From: Stenotrophomonas sp. SAU14A_NAIMI4_8
GTDB taxonomy: Bacteria; Pseudomonadota; Gammaproteobacteria; Xanthomonadales; Xanthomonadaceae
Reading direction: 5' to 3'
Assembly (NCBI RefSeq): GCF_003086695.1
Contig: NZ_CP025999.1
Coordinates: forward strand, 546,820 to 610,819
Length of the DNA stretch: 64,000 nt
Made by a program: the position numbers and the translations under genes. Under the pieces are notes generated by a model. That model was not told where the DNA came from, ran no database searches, and saw nothing but the letters and a program-made list of their open reading frames with translations. Below, piece after piece: positions 42,337 to 52,295 of this stretch. Position 1 is the first letter of the stretch. Every line of letters starts with the position of its first letter.

Positions 42337-43641
42337 ATGCGAGTCCTCGTTCTTGGCAGCGGCGTGATCGGCACCACCAGTGCCTGGTACCTGCGGCAGG
42401 CCGGCTTTGAAGTCACGGTCATCGACCGCCAGCCGGGCCCCGCGCTGGAAACCAGTTTCGCCAACGCGGGCCAGCTCTCGTTCGGCTACACCTCGCCGTG
42501 GGCCGCCCCGGGCGTGCCGAAGAAGGCGATCGGTTGGCTGTTCGAAAAGCATGCGCCGCTGGCCATCAAGCCCGGCATGGACCTGGCCCAGTACCGCTGG
42601 CTGTGGCAGATGCTGCGCAACTGCACCCAGGAACGCTATGCCATCAACAAGGCGCGCATGGTGCGCATGTCCGAATACAGCCGCGACTGCCTGAACGAGC
42701 TGCGCGCGCAGATCGGCATCGAGTTCGAAGGCCGCGATCTGGGCACCACCCAGTTGTTCCGCACCCAGCAGCAGCTGGACGCCTCGGCGCAGGACATCGA
42801 GATCCTGGCCCAGTACGGCGTGCCCTACGAAGTGCTGGACCGCGCCGGCATCATCCAGGCCGAGCCTGCGCTGGCCCACGTGGATGGTCTGGTGGGCGCG
42901 CTGCGCCTGCCGCGCGACCAGACCGGTGACTGCCAGCTGTTCACCCGTCGCCTGGCCCAGCTGGCCGCCGACGCCGGCGTGGAATTCCGCTACGACCAGG
43001 ACATCACCGGCCTGCAGCTCGAAGGCGACCGGGTGACCGGCGTACGCATCGGCAACCGCGTGGAAACCGCCGACCGGGTGGTCGTGGCGCTGGGCAGCTA
43101 CTCGCCGGCCATGGTGGCGCCGCTGGGCATGCGCCTGCCGGTGTACCCGCTGAAGGGCTATTCGCTGACCCTGCCGATCACCGACCCGGCGATGGCGCCG
43201 ACCTCGACCATCCTGGACGAGAGCTACAAGGTGGCCGTCACCCGTTTCGACAACCGCATCCGCGTGGGCGGCATGGCCGAAGTGGCCGGGTTCGACCTGT
43301 CGCTGTCGCAGCGCCGCCGCGAAACCCTGGAACTGGTGGTACGCGATCTGTACCCGAAGGGCGGCGACCTGGCCAAGGCGCAGTTCTGGACGGGCCTGCG
43401 CCCGGCCACCCCGGATGGCACGCCGGTGATCGGCGCCACCCCGCTGCGCAACCTGTACCTGAACACCGGCCACGGCACCCTGGGCTGGACCATGGCCTGC
43501 GGTTCGGGCCGCTACCTGGCCGACCTGATGAGCGCGCGCCAGCCGCAGATCAGCACCGAGGGCCTGGATATCTTCCGTTACGGCCAGTACGGCCATGCCC
43601 CACAGCAGGAGAGCCGCGCATGCGTCCTGCCCGCGCGCTGA
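42337..43641 (+). CDS. dadA: D-amino acid dehydrogenase small subunit DadA
   Basis: A 434-residue FAD enzyme oxidising D-alanine (and other D-amino acids) to 2-oxo acids, donating electrons to the respiratory chain at the inner membrane. The dinucleotide fold is [17 protein letters not shown] with the following acidic residue in VTVIDRQ. Other DadA marks: [38 protein letters not shown] and [20 protein letters not shown]. It overlaps alr by 22 bp. Confidence 0.95.
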   Translation: MRVLVLGSGVIGTTSAWYLRQAGFEVTVIDRQPGPALETSFANAGQLSFGYTSPWAAPGVPKKAIGWLFEKHAPLAIKPGMDLAQYRWLWQMLRNCTQERYAINKARMVRMSEYSRDCLNELRAQIGIEFEGRDLGTTQLFRTQQQLDASAQDIEILAQYGVPYEVLDRAGIIQAEPALAHVDGLVGALRLPRDQTGDCQLFTRRLAQLAADAGVEFRYDQDITGLQLEGDRVTGVRIGNRVETADRVVVALGSYSPAMVAPLGMRLPVYPLKGYSLTLPITDPAMAPTSTILDESYKVAVTRFDNRIRVGGMAEVAGFDLSLSQRRRETLELVVRDLYPKGGDLAKAQFWTGLRPATPDGTPVIGATPLRNLYLNTGHGTLGWTMACGSGRYLADLMSARQPQISTEGLDIFRYGQYGHAPQQESRACVLPAR

Positions 43642-44690
43642 TCGATCTGGGCGCGCTGCGCAGCAACTACCGCCTGGCCCGTGAACTCGGTGGCGGCAAG
43701 GCGCTGGCCGTGGTCAAGGCCGATGCCTACGGGCACGGCGCGGTGCGCTGCGCGCAGGCGCTGGAAGGCGAGGCCGACGGTTTTGCGGTGGCCACCATCG
43801 AAGAAGCTTTGGAGCTGCGCCAGGCCGGCATCCGCGCGCCGATCCTGCTGCTGGAAGGCATCTTCGAAGCCAGCGAACTGCCGCTGGTGGCCGAACATGA
43901 CCTGTGGTTCTCGGTGGGTTCGCCGTGGCAGGTGGAGGCGCTGGCCGCCTTCGACAGCCCGCGCCCGCTGACGGTCTGGCTGAAGCTGGACAGTGGCATG
44001 CACCGGCTGGGCCTGGACGTGGCCGGCTTCCGTGCCGCGCACGCGCGCCTGTCGGCGCTGCCGCAGGTCGAGCGCATCGTGATGATGACCCACCTGGCGC
44101 GCGCCGATGAGCTGGACAGCGAGCGCACGCATGAGCAGGCCGCAACGTTCAAGGCGGCCATCGACCGCCTGTCCGGCGAGACCAGCGTGTGCAATTCGCC
44201 GGCGCTGCTGGGCTGGCCCGATGTGCGCAGTGACTGGGTGCGCCCGGGCCTGATGCTGTACGGGGCCAACCCGCTGCCGGACGACAGCGCGCTGACCGCG
44301 CGCCTGCGCCCGGTGATGACCATGCAGTCGCAGGTGATTGCCGAGCGCTGGATTGAACCGGGCGAGCCGGTGGGCTATGGCGCCCGCTTCGTGGCCAAGG
44401 CGCGTACCCGCGTGGGCGTGGTGGCGCTGGGGTACGCCGATGGTTACCCGCAGTTCGCCCCGAATGGCACGCCGGTGCTGATCGATGGCCAGCCCGGTGG
44501 CCTGATCGGCCGTGTGTCGATGGACATGCTGACGGTGGACCTGACCGCCCACCCGCAGGCCGGTGTGGGCAGCGTGGTTGAACTCTGGGGCAGCGCACCG
44601 ACCCTGGCCGAACTGGCCCCGCGCTGCGGCGTGAGTGCCTACCAGTTGCCGTGCGCGGTGAAGCGCGTGGCGCGGGTGTACCAGGATTAA
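43620..44690 (+). CDS. alr: Catabolic alanine racemase (DadX-type)
   Basis: A 356-residue PLP-dependent racemase interconverting L- and D-alanine. The PLP Lys33 is in [12 protein letters not shown]. The catalytic Tyr is in [18 protein letters not shown] and [11 protein letters not shown] are conserved. Position after dadA and under DadR indicates the catabolic DadX role: L-alanine is racemised, then oxidised by DadA. Whether it is the cell's only racemase cannot be told. Confidence 0.93.
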   Translation: MRPARALIDLGALRSNYRLARELGGGKALAVVKADAYGHGAVRCAQALEGEADGFAVATIEEALELRQAGIRAPILLLEGIFEASELPLVAEHDLWFSVGSPWQVEALAAFDSPRPLTVWLKLDSGMHRLGLDVAGFRAAHARLSALPQVERIVMMTHLARADELDSERTHEQAATFKAAIDRLSGETSVCNSPALLGWPDVRSDWVRPGLMLYGANPLPDDSALTARLRPVMTMQSQVIAERWIEPGEPVGYGARFVAKARTRVGVVALGYADGYPQFAPNGTPVLIDGQPGGLIGRVSMDMLTVDLTAHPQAGVGSVVELWGSAPTLAELAPRCGVSAYQLPCAVKRVARVYQD

Positions 44691-44711
44691 GGGACGCCCG
44701 TAGCGCTCTGC

Positions 44712-44756
44712 GTGTCGACCAAGGTCGACACCTACCGGTGCGTGCTGCACCGGTAG
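44712..44756. repeat. SMAG palindrome and adjoining hairpin after alr
   Basis: GTGTCGACCAAGGTCGACAC then CTAC at 44712-44735, followed by CCGGTGCGTGCTGCACCGG then TAG. They lie between convergent alr and the DUF3016 gene and probably end both transcripts. Confidence 0.75.
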
Positions 44757-44773
44757 GCGCGCGCTGTGCGGGC

Positions 44774-45346
44774 TTACCGCGCGGCGGTGACCTGCGGGGC
44801 CAGCTGCTTCTTCACCCAGTCATCGATCAGGCGCTTTTCGTAGCGCAGCGGATCGGTATCGCTGCGCACGCCGATGTTGTGCAGATAGCCGCTGTCACTC
44901 AGCTTGGCCTCGCCCTCGTTGACGATGCGGCCGCTGGCATCCTTCAGCGTGTACTGCAGGCTGATGCGCGGCGGGTAGATATCACGCATGACCCGGATGT
45001 CGCTGCCGCGCGGGCCGTGCCACGGCTCATAGTCGCCTGCACGCTTGATGTCGGTCACGGTCACATCCAGCGTCTGCCCGGGCTGCAGCGGCTTGGCCGC
45101 CGTGGTCTGGATGTAGCGGGCGATCTGCTGCACCCAGTCACCCCGCTCGGCTTCAAAGCGGTTGGTGGTCTGGCGCAGCTCGGTGAACTGCGCCGGATCG
45201 GTCCACTTCACGCTGACCGGGCCGTCGGCCTGCAGCGCACGGGGCGCATCGGGCGCGGTGACCGTGCGTGGCGCAGCGGTGGCGCTGCCGGCGGCCAGGG
45301 CACAGGCCAGCAGCAACGTGGCGGTAGTGAAACGCGAACGGTTCAT
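44774..45346 (-). CDS. DUF3016 exported protein
   Basis: A 190-residue secreted protein: signal peptide with cleavage near GSATA|AP, then VSVKWTDPAQFTELR, and the family core LDVTVTDIKRAGDYEPWHG...DIRVMRDIYPPRISLQYTL. This matches DUF3016; function unknown. CAGGAG lies 7 bases before the ATG. The in-frame extension upstream lacks a signal and overlaps the control region of the next gene. Confidence 0.88.
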   Translation of the reverse strand: MNRSRFTTATLLLACALAAGSATAAPRTVTAPDAPRALQADGPVSVKWTDPAQFTELRQTTNRFEAERGDWVQQIARYIQTTAAKPLQPGQTLDVTVTDIKRAGDYEPWHGPRGSDIRVMRDIYPPRISLQYTLKDASGRIVNEGEAKLSDSGYLHNIGVRSDTDPLRYEKRLIDDWVKKQLAPQVTAAR

Positions 45347-45519
45347 GGCAGGACTCCTGCGGCCGGGATGGCCGACGGTCGGGGTTTCAGGGCGAGTGTG
45401 AGCCTGCCCCGGAGGCGCAGCAATGGCCAAATGCGTCACAAATGGCCGTGGTTGCCGCGAATTCATGCTCGTCAAGCATGACCGACGGCGCTTGACGCTG
45501 TGAATACGTCCTTTGGAAG

Positions 45520-47580
45520 ATGCTGTGCGTCCATACCGGCTTGCCTCGACCCCCTTTGTCCACACTGCCGCCCCTCGCCGAGCGCCCAGACCCGCTGGCC
45601 CCCACGCCGGAAACCGATCTGCACCGAGGCGTGCTCGAGCGCATCAACGCCGGTTTTTGCGTGATTCACGTGATCTTCGAGGGCAGCCGTGCCGTTGATT
45701 ACCGCTTCGTAGAGGTCAACGACGCGTTCGAGCGCCACACCGGCCTGAAGGACGCGCGCGGCAAGCGCATGACCGAGCTGGAGCCGAACCACGAAAGCGA
45801 CTGGTTCCGCATCTACGGCGATGTGGCACGCAGTGGCCGGCCGGCGCAGTTCGAAATGGAAGCACGCGCGCTGGGGCGCTCGTTCTCGGTCGACGCCGTG
45901 CGCGTGGGCCAGGCCGGCGAAGACATGGTCGGCATCCTGTTCTTCGATGTGACCGCCCGCAAACAGATTGAAGTGGAGCTGGGCGAAAGCGAGGCGCGCT
46001 TCAGCGCGCTGGCCGACGGCCTGCCCATGCCGGTCTGGGTGCTGGACGAGAAAGGCCATGCACGCTTCGTCAACAGCGCCTTCAGTGAATTCTTCGGTGG
46101 CGACGAAACCCGCGTACCGGAAGATGTCTGGCGCGGACTGGTGCACCCGGACGACGCTTCGGTGTTCGAGTACGAGCTGCAGGAAGCGCTGAAGGCGCAG
46201 CGGTCGATGCATGCGCTGGTGCGCGCCCGGCGTGCCGATGGCCAGTGGCGCTGGCTGGAAATGAATGCCCGCCCGCGCTTTTCGCGCATGGGCCGCTTCA
46301 TTGGCCTGGCCGGCAGCAGCCCGGACGTGACCGACCGCCGCGAGATCGAGCTGGCCCGCGAAGAACTGCTGCAGTCCGAACGCGCAGCACGCAGCGCGGC
46401 GGAAAACATGGCGCGGCTGAAGGACGAATTCCTGGCCACGCTGTCGCATGAACTGCGCACCCCGCTGACCACCATCCTGGGCTGGAGCGAACTGCTGCTG
46501 CAGCGCGTGGACAACACCAGCCCGCTGTTCAAGGGCCTGAACGTGATCGCCAGCAGTGCCACGGCACAGAAGCGGCTGATCTCGGACATGCTGGACCTGA
46601 GCAGCATGCTGCTGGGCAAGGTGCAGCTGGAAGTGGAATCGCTGGACCTGCGTGGGCAGCTGGTCGAAGCCATGGGTGCGCAGGAACTGGTGGCCGAAGG
46701 CAAGGCGCTGGACGTCACCCTGCAGATGCCCGAGGAACGCTGCCTGGTGCTGGGCGATGCCACGCGCCTGCAGCAGGTGTTCTGGAACCTGCTGTCCAAC
46801 GCCATCAAGTTCACCCCGGCCGAGGGCCGCATCGACGTGCAGCTGCAGGCCGACGGCGCGTACTGGGTGGTGACCCTGCGCGATACCGGCGACGGCATTG
46901 CGCCTGAATTCCTCAACCATCTGTTCAGCCGGTTCCGCCAGGCCGATGGCACCACCACCCGCCGCCATGGCGGCCTGGGGCTGGGCCTGGCCATCGTGCA
47001 GCAGCTCGTGGAACTGCATGGCGGTACGGTCAGCGCGGCCAGCGAGGGCCATGGCCACGGTGCCACCTTCACCGTGCGCCTGCCGCAGCATTACCCCGAT
47101 GCGGACAAGCGGCCGCTGCGCGAAGTGATCAGCGGCCCCATCGTCGAACCGATGGTGGTGGAGCCGTACCCGCTGCGTGGCCTGCACGTGCTGGCGGTGG
47201 AAGACCAGCCGGAAGTGCTGGAATACCTGCGGCGCATGCTGGAAGAGCAGGGCGCATCGGTATCGGCGGCCACCTCGGCCGTGGAAGCGCTGGCCCTGCT
47301 GGCCGACAACGGCCATCTGCACTACAACGTGCTGCTGACCGATATCGGTATGCCGGGCATGGATGGTTATGGGCTGGTGCGCACGCTGCGCGATGACATG
47401 GGCGTGGATGCCACCACCCTGCCGGCCGTGGCGGTAACCGCGCTGGCGCGCGCCGATGATCGCCGTCGGGCGCTGGCATCGGGCTTCCAGGAGCATGTGG
47501 CCAAGCCGTATTCGGTGGCCCAGCTGGTGGCGGCGGTGCGCCACGTGCAGGCGGCGCGCAACGGCGACGCATTGCACTGA
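45520..47580 (+). CDS. Hybrid sensor histidine kinase, PAS-PAS-HisKA-HATPase-REC
   Basis: A 686-residue soluble hybrid kinase with no membrane helix. PAS 1 at about 40-150, PAS 2 at about 160-290 (PVWVLDEKGHARFVNSAF). HisKA with His310 in ATLSHELRTPLTTILGW. ATPase domain with QVFWNLLSNAIKFTP, DTGDGIAPE and GGLGLGLAIVQQ. A receiver domain at about 555-680 has Asp608 in VLLTDIGMPGMDG. No response regulator is adjacent. The ATG at 45520 has a weak ribosome site (GGAAG only 2 bases away); a GTG/TTG start just downstream is possible. Confidence 0.9.
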   Translation: MLCVHTGLPRPPLSTLPPLAERPDPLAPTPETDLHRGVLERINAGFCVIHVIFEGSRAVDYRFVEVNDAFERHTGLKDARGKRMTELEPNHESDWFRIYGDVARSGRPAQFEMEARALGRSFSVDAVRVGQAGEDMVGILFFDVTARKQIEVELGESEARFSALADGLPMPVWVLDEKGHARFVNSAFSEFFGGDETRVPEDVWRGLVHPDDASVFEYELQEALKAQRSMHALVRARRADGQWRWLEMNARPRFSRMGRFIGLAGSSPDVTDRREIELAREELLQSERAARSAAENMARLKDEFLATLSHELRTPLTTILGWSELLLQRVDNTSPLFKGLNVIASSATAQKRLISDMLDLSSMLLGKVQLEVESLDLRGQLVEAMGAQELVAEGKALDVTLQMPEERCLVLGDATRLQQVFWNLLSNAIKFTPAEGRIDVQLQADGAYWVVTLRDTGDGIAPEFLNHLFSRFRQADGTTTRRHGGLGLGLAIVQQLVELHGGTVSAASEGHGHGATFTVRLPQHYPDADKRPLREVISGPIVEPMVVEPYPLRGLHVLAVEDQPEVLEYLRRMLEEQGASVSAATSAVEALALLADNGHLHYNVLLTDIGMPGMDGYGLVRTLRDDMGVDATTLPAVAVTALARADDRRRALASGFQEHVAKPYSVAQLVAAVRHVQAARNGDALH

Positions 47581-47624
47581 GCATTCACGGCTGATCGGCG
47601 ACCCTGCGTGCAGGAGGTCGCCGA

Positions 47625-47915
47625 ATGTCCCGTATCGCTCCCCGTATCCACACCGACCCGGCGCAGATCGCGCGCCTGGAATCCCTGCTGCCACAGCTGG
47701 AAGGCGAAACGCAGGTGGAACTGACCCTGCAGGATGGTCGTCGCCTGCTGGGCACCGTGGCAGTCAGGCCAACGGTGCAGCAGTTCCGTAATGACGCCGG
47801 TGATGAAGGCACCAACGGCCAGCTGCGCCTGGATGACTACGATGCGCCCGTACAGCAGCACTATGTGTGGCTGGACGAGATCGCCAGCGTGCGCAGGTTG
47901 CCGCCGAGACCATGA
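47625..47915 (+). CDS. DUF3247 protein
   Basis: A 96-residue protein with an excellent AGGAGG 7 bases before the ATG. Features: RIHTDPAQIARLESLLPQLEGETQVELTLQDGRRLLGTVAVRPTVQQF and YVWLDEIASVRRL, matching the Xanthomonadaceae DUF3247 family with an Sm-like beta fold in the known structure. Function unknown. Confidence 0.88.
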   Translation: MSRIAPRIHTDPAQIARLESLLPQLEGETQVELTLQDGRRLLGTVAVRPTVQQFRNDAGDEGTNGQLRLDDYDAPVQQHYVWLDEIASVRRLPPRP

Positions 47916-47920
47916 GCACA

Positions 47921-47969
47921 GCCACCCACGGGGTGGCTCTACCCAGTAGAGCCACGCCATGCGTGGCTG
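47921..47969. repeat. Pair of SMAG palindromes (AGAGCCACGC type)
   Basis: An inverted copy GCCACCCACGGGGTGGC then TCTAC (47921-47942), and a GTAGAGCCACGCCATGCGTG copy (47946-47969). Between convergent genes. Confidence 0.75.
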
Positions 47970-47975
47970 GTCTGC

Positions 47976-48239
47976 CTAATGTTCAAACACGGTAGGCGTC
48001 GCCTCGAAGCGCCGCGCATAGGCGCGTTCTTCGGCCACGCGGGCGACTTCGTCATCGGCCAGGTCCGGGGCCCCATACACCGCATAGGCCACGGCACCGT
48101 CGGCACCATGGCCGATCTGGTGCAGGCGGTAGCGCGAATGCCCGCCGCCGGTGTCCTCGGGGTAATGCACGGGCGGATGGCTGCCCTCCAGGTCCATTTC
48201 ACTGTTGTCGACCACACCACCGACGAACAAGGCGCGCAT
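47976..48239 (-). CDS. Conserved small protein of unknown function
   Basis: An 87-residue protein: MRALFVGGVVDNSEMDLEG, HYPEDTGGGHSRYRLHQIGHGADGAVAYAVYGAPDLADDEV. No hydrophobic segment. I recognise no domain. GGAGCTCC lies before the ATG at suitable distance. Confidence 0.68.
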   Translation of the reverse strand: MRALFVGGVVDNSEMDLEGSHPPVHYPEDTGGGHSRYRLHQIGHGADGAVAYAVYGAPDLADDEVARVAEERAYARRFEATPTVFEH

Positions 48240-48396
48240 GCAGGAGCTCCAATAGGTTGCGGGGGGAGCCCTTACCCTGAACCCTTCAATGTTGGCGGCG
48301 CATCAACGCCCCGTTGAACTTTCGCAAAGCGCGCCCGGGGCGGGGGGGGCCGAGCCGGTACAATGGACGGCCCTCACGCTTCCAGTACCCGCGCCG

Positions 48397-49458
48397 ATGG
48401 CCGCCAGCGACGACGCCCCCCTGCAGACCCTGTTCCTGCCGTTTTCCAGCGGCGCCCTGCGCTGGCCGGAGGGTCCGGTGGCCTTCCTGCGCGCCCGCGA
48501 TGGCTGGCCGCTGCGCGAAGCGGCCGGCACCCGCGAGGTCCACTTCGAACAGAGCTTTGCCCCGTTCGCCCAGCCGCTGCAGGCCAGCGGCTGGACCGTC
48601 AGCGGGCAGCTGGACGATGCCGCCGGCAAGGGCCGCTACCCGCTGGTGCTGGTGCTGCCGCCGCGCCAGCGCGAAGAAGCCCGCGCGCTGTTCGCCCGCG
48701 CCCTGGCCCTGGTGGCCGACGGCGGCCGCATCGTGGCCTGCCAGTCCAATAATGAGGGCGCGCGCTCCGGCGAAGGCGATCTGAAGCAGCTGACCGGCCT
48801 GGGCGGCTGCCTGACCAAGAACCATTGCCGGGTGTACTGGACCGCGCCGCTGCAGGGCCAGCACGATGCCGACCTGGCCAAGCGCTGGGCCGCACTGGAT
48901 GCGGTGCGGCCGATCATGGGGGGGCGCTTCCTCAGCCGCCCGGGCGTGTTTGCCTGGGACCGCATCGACCCGGCTTCGGCGCTGCTGGCCGAGCACCTGC
49001 CGGCCGACCTGGCCGGCCGTGCCGCCGATCTGGGCGCCGGCTATGGCTACCTGTCGCGCGAACTGCTGGAGCGCTGCCCGAAGATCACCGCGCTGGACCT
49101 GTACGAAGCCGAGCAGCGTGCGCTGGCCCTGGCCGAGCTGAACCTGGCGCCGCCGCCGCGCGCGCTGCCGCTGCGCTTCCTGTGGCGCGACGTGACCGCC
49201 GGCATCGAGCCGGGCTACGACGTCATCATCAGCAACCCGCCGTTCCACACGCCCTCGCGCGCCGACCGCCCGGACATCGGCCAGCGCTTCATTGCGGTGG
49301 CCGCGCAGGCGCTGCGCCCCGGTGGCCGGCTGTACGTAGTGGCCAACCGCCACCTGCCGTACGAGCACACCTTGAACGACAGCTTCGGCGCGGTGCGCGT
49401 GGTGGCCGAGCGCGATGGCTTCAAGCTGGTGGAAGCCGTGAAGGGGAAGGGCCGATGA
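48397..49458 (+). CDS. rsmC: 16S rRNA (guanine-N2)-methyltransferase RsmC-like
   Basis: A 353-residue methyltransferase made of two related halves. The C-terminal half is catalytic: VFAWDRIDPASALLAEHLP, SAM-binding ADLGAGYGYLS, and the N2-guanine motif IISNPPFHTPSRAD. RsmC methylates G1207 of 16S rRNA in the small subunit. The ATG of MAASDD was chosen. It overlaps rsuA by 4 bp, giving an rRNA-modification operon. Confidence 0.88.
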   Translation: MAASDDAPLQTLFLPFSSGALRWPEGPVAFLRARDGWPLREAAGTREVHFEQSFAPFAQPLQASGWTVSGQLDDAAGKGRYPLVLVLPPRQREEARALFARALALVADGGRIVACQSNNEGARSGEGDLKQLTGLGGCLTKNHCRVYWTAPLQGQHDADLAKRWAALDAVRPIMGGRFLSRPGVFAWDRIDPASALLAEHLPADLAGRAADLGAGYGYLSRELLERCPKITALDLYEAEQRALALAELNLAPPPRALPLRFLWRDVTAGIEPGYDVIISNPPFHTPSRADRPDIGQRFIAVAAQALRPGGRLYVVANRHLPYEHTLNDSFGAVRVVAERDGFKLVEAVKGKGR

Positions 49459-50156
49459 AGCTGGTCAAGCACATCGCCAACCTGGGCTACGGCAGCCGCA
49501 AGCAGGTGCAGTGGATGTTCCGCGAAGGGCGCATCACCGATGCCGACGGTGAGGTGCTGTACGCCGATGACCAGGTGCCGCACGAGGCGGTGCGGGTTGA
49601 TGGCGAGCCGCTGGACCCGCCGCCGGGCCTGACCCTTGCCCTGCACAAGCCGGCCGGCTACACCTGTTCGACCAAGGACACCGGCCGCCTGATCTACGAT
49701 CTGCTGCCGCCGCGTTTCCGCGACCGCGACCCGGTGCTGTCCACCGTCGGCCGCCTGGACCGCGAAACCAGCGGCCTGCTGCTGCTGACCGACGATGGCG
49801 GCCTGCTGCACCGGATCATCTCGCCCAAGTCGAAGCTGCCCAAGGTCTACGACGTGGCGCTGAGCGAAGACCTGCGCGGCGATGAAGTGGCGCTGTTCGC
49901 CAGCGGCACGCTGATGCTGGAATCGGAAAAGACCCCGCTTCTGCCGGCCGAGCTGGAGGTGCTGGGCCCGCGCCAGGTGCGGCTGGTGCTGCACGAAGGC
50001 CGCTACCACCAGGTACGCCGCATGTTTGCCGCCACCGGCAACCACGTGCAGGCACTGCACCGCAGCCGGGTGGGTGGCATGGACCTGCAGGGCCTGGACG
50101 AAGGCCAGTGGCGCATGCTGGATGCCGCCGATCTGGACACGCTGTTCGCCGTATGA
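49455..50156 (+). CDS. rsuA: 16S rRNA pseudouridine synthase RsuA-like
   Basis: A 233-residue enzyme with an S4 RNA-binding segment (residues 1-50, NLGYGSRKQVQWMFREGRI) and a catalytic domain with Asp in GRLDRETSGLLLLTDDG. HKPAGYTCSTKD and HEGRYHQVRRMFAATGNHV are RsuA-family motifs. Expected product: pseudouridine 516 in 16S rRNA. ATGA overlaps link it to rsmC and the HAD gene. Confidence 0.9.
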   Translation: MKLVKHIANLGYGSRKQVQWMFREGRITDADGEVLYADDQVPHEAVRVDGEPLDPPPGLTLALHKPAGYTCSTKDTGRLIYDLLPPRFRDRDPVLSTVGRLDRETSGLLLLTDDGGLLHRIISPKSKLPKVYDVALSEDLRGDEVALFASGTLMLESEKTPLLPAELEVLGPRQVRLVLHEGRYHQVRRMFAATGNHVQALHRSRVGGMDLQGLDEGQWRMLDAADLDTLFAV

Positions 50157-50833
50157 CCGTGATCGCTGCGCTGCCGTTCCTGCCCGACGCCGTCATCTTC
50201 GACATGGACGGCCTGATGATCGACAGCGAGCGCGTCTCGCTGGCGTGCTGGAACGAGGCGGCGCAGGCCAGCGGGCTGCCGCTGGATGAGCGCTTCTTCC
50301 TGCGCATGGTGGGCCTGGGTGACCGTGACTGCCGCGCGCTGCTGCAGCAGCAGGGGCTGAGCGAGAGCACGATCGAGGCGCTGGTGGGCAGCTGCCATGA
50401 TCTGTATGACGCTCGCACCCAGCATGGCCTGCCGCTGCGGCCGGGCATCATGGAGTTGCTGGAGCTGCTGAAGGCGCACGCCGTGCCGCGCGCGGTCGCT
50501 ACCTCGACCCGGCAGCCGCGGGCCAACCGCAAGCTGGCCGCGGCCGGGCTGCTGCCGTATTTCGATGCCGTGGTCGCGGGCAACGACGTGGAGCGGCCGA
50601 AGCCGGCGCCGGATATCTATCTGCTGGCCGCCCGCACGCTCGGGCAGGACCCGCAGCGCTGCCTGGCACTGGAGGATTCACCGGCAGGCACGCGCGCCGC
50701 ACTGGCGGCCGGCATGACCGTGATCCAAGTGCCGGACCTGGTGGACCCGGATGACGCGCAGCGCGCCCTGGGCCACCGCATCGTGACCTCGCTGCTGGAT
50801 GCGCACGCGTTGCTGCTGCCGCTGCTGCGGTAG
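50153..50833 (+). CDS. HAD-superfamily sugar-phosphate phosphatase
   Basis: A 226-residue HAD hydrolase with nucleophile motif VIFDMDGLMIDSE, Thr/Ser in AVATSTRQ, Lys in VERPKPAPD and the acidic LALEDSPAG. The cap is helical (type C1), like beta-phosphoglucomutase and YniC/YcjU-type phosphatases. Substrate not predictable. Third gene of the rsmC-rsuA operon. Confidence 0.88.
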   Translation: MTVIAALPFLPDAVIFDMDGLMIDSERVSLACWNEAAQASGLPLDERFFLRMVGLGDRDCRALLQQQGLSESTIEALVGSCHDLYDARTQHGLPLRPGIMELLELLKAHAVPRAVATSTRQPRANRKLAAAGLLPYFDAVVAGNDVERPKPAPDIYLLAARTLGQDPQRCLALEDSPAGTRAALAAGMTVIQVPDLVDPDDAQRALGHRIVTSLLDAHALLLPLLR

Positions 50834-50844
50834 GTACCTGGTGG

Positions 50845-51076
50845 GTGCCGACCGTTGGTCGGCACGCTTCACCGCTCTCGCCAGGCATGGCCCGGCGCTA
50901 CCGCTCCGGTAGGTGCCAACCTTGGTTGGCACGCATACCCGCTCTGGTAGGTGCCGACCGTTGGTCGGCACGCTTCACCGCTCTCGCCGGGCATGGCCCG
51001 GCGCTACCGCTCCGGTAGGTGCCAACCTTGGTTGGCACACATGGTCGTTCCGGTGGGTGCCGACCGTTGGTCGGCA
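50845..51076. repeat. Composite SMAG array with a 106-bp period
   Basis: Seven palindromes of three types alternate: GTGCCGACCG (50845), CGCCAGGCATGG (50879), GTAGGTGCCAACC (50909), GTAGGTGCCGACC (50947), CGCCGGGCATGG (50985), GTAGGTGCCAACC (51015) and GTGCCGACCG (51052). The 88-bp block 50845-50932 recurs at 50951-51038 almost unchanged, so a composite unit was duplicated. It fills the whole gap between the convergent HAD and fabB genes. Confidence 0.88.
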
Positions 51077-51086
51077 CGCCCTCCCA

Positions 51087-52295
51087 TCACACCCGGCCGA
51101 ACACCAGCGCTGCGTTGGTACCACCGAACCCGAAGCTGTTGGACATCACCGTGTCCAGCTTCTGCTCGCGGCTTTCGCGCAGGATCGGGAAGCCTTCCAC
51201 CGCCGGGTCCAGCTCGGTGATGTTGGCCGAACCGGCCACGAAGCCATCGCGCATCATCAGCAGGCAGTAGATCGCCTCGTGCACGCTGGCCGCACCCAGC
51301 GAGTGGCCCGACAGCGCCTTGGTCGACGACAGCGGCGGCACCGCATCGCCGAACACTTCGCGGATCGCACCCAGTTCGGTCACATCGCCCAGCGGGGTGG
51401 AGGTGCCGTGGGTATTCAGGTAATCCAGCGGACGGTCGACGTTCTGCAGCGCCATCTTCATGCAGCGCACTGCGCCTTCGCCGGACGGTGCCACCATGTC
51501 GGCACCGTCGGAGGTCACGCCGTAGCCGATCAGTTCGGCGTAGATGCGTGCACCACGGGCCACGGCGTGGTCGTAATCTTCCAGCACCAGCATGCCGCCG
51601 CCGCCGGCAATGACGAAGCCATCGCGGTCCTTGTCATACGGGCGCGATGCGGTGGCCGGGGTGTCGTTGAAGCTGGTGGACAGCGCGCCCATCGCGTCGA
51701 ACATCACGCTCATCGACCAGTGCAGGTCTTCGCCGCCACCGGCGAACATGATGTCCTGCGCACCGTGGCGGATCATGTCCGCAGCGGCGCCGATGCAGTG
51801 CGCCGAGGTGGCGCAGGCGGCCGACAGCGAATAGCTGACGCCCTTGATCTGGAACGCGGTGGCCAGGCAGGCCGACACGGTCGAGCACATCGTGCGCGGC
51901 ACCATGTACGGGCCAACCTTGCGCACGCCACGGGCGCGCAGCAGGTCCACCGCACCTACCTGCCATTCACTGGAACCACCACCGGAACCGGCGATCAGGC
52001 CGGTACGCAGCGCGCTGACCTGTTCCTGGGAAAGGCCGGCATCGGCGATCGCATCGCGCATGGCCACGTAGGCGAAGGCCGCCGCATCGCTCATGAAGCG
52101 CTTCTGCTTGCGGTCGATCTGCGCATCCAGATCCATGTCCACGCGGCCGCCAATCTGGCTGCGCAGGCCGGCTTCAGCGTGGTCGGGCAGCGCGGTGATG
52201 CCGGCGCGGCCGTCGCGCAGTGCCGACGACACGGTATCCAGATCGTTGCCCAGGCAGGAGGTGATGCCCATGCCGGTAATGACGACGCGACGCAT
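51087..52295 (-). CDS. fabB: 3-oxoacyl-ACP synthase I FabB
   Basis: A 402-residue condensing enzyme. The active-site Cys161 is in [10 protein letters not shown], with His residues in [12 protein letters not shown] and [14 protein letters not shown], and the usual [13 protein letters not shown] start and [14 protein letters not shown] end. It elongates unsaturated acyl chains downstream of FabA. Its start shares bases with the fabA stop (TGATG). Confidence 0.95.
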   Translation of the reverse strand: MRRVVITGMGITSCLGNDLDTVSSALRDGRAGITALPDHAEAGLRSQIGGRVDMDLDAQIDRKQKRFMSDAAAFAYVAMRDAIADAGLSQEQVSALRTGLIAGSGGGSSEWQVGAVDLLRARGVRKVGPYMVPRTMCSTVSACLATAFQIKGVSYSLSAACATSAHCIGAAADMIRHGAQDIMFAGGGEDLHWSMSVMFDAMGALSTSFNDTPATASRPYDKDRDGFVIAGGGGMLVLEDYDHAVARGARIYAELIGYGVTSDGADMVAPSGEGAVRCMKMALQNVDRPLDYLNTHGTSTPLGDVTELGAIREVFGDAVPPLSSTKALSGHSLGAASVHEAIYCLLMMRDGFVAGSANITELDPAVEGFPILRESREQKLDTVMSNSFGFGGTNAALVFGRV

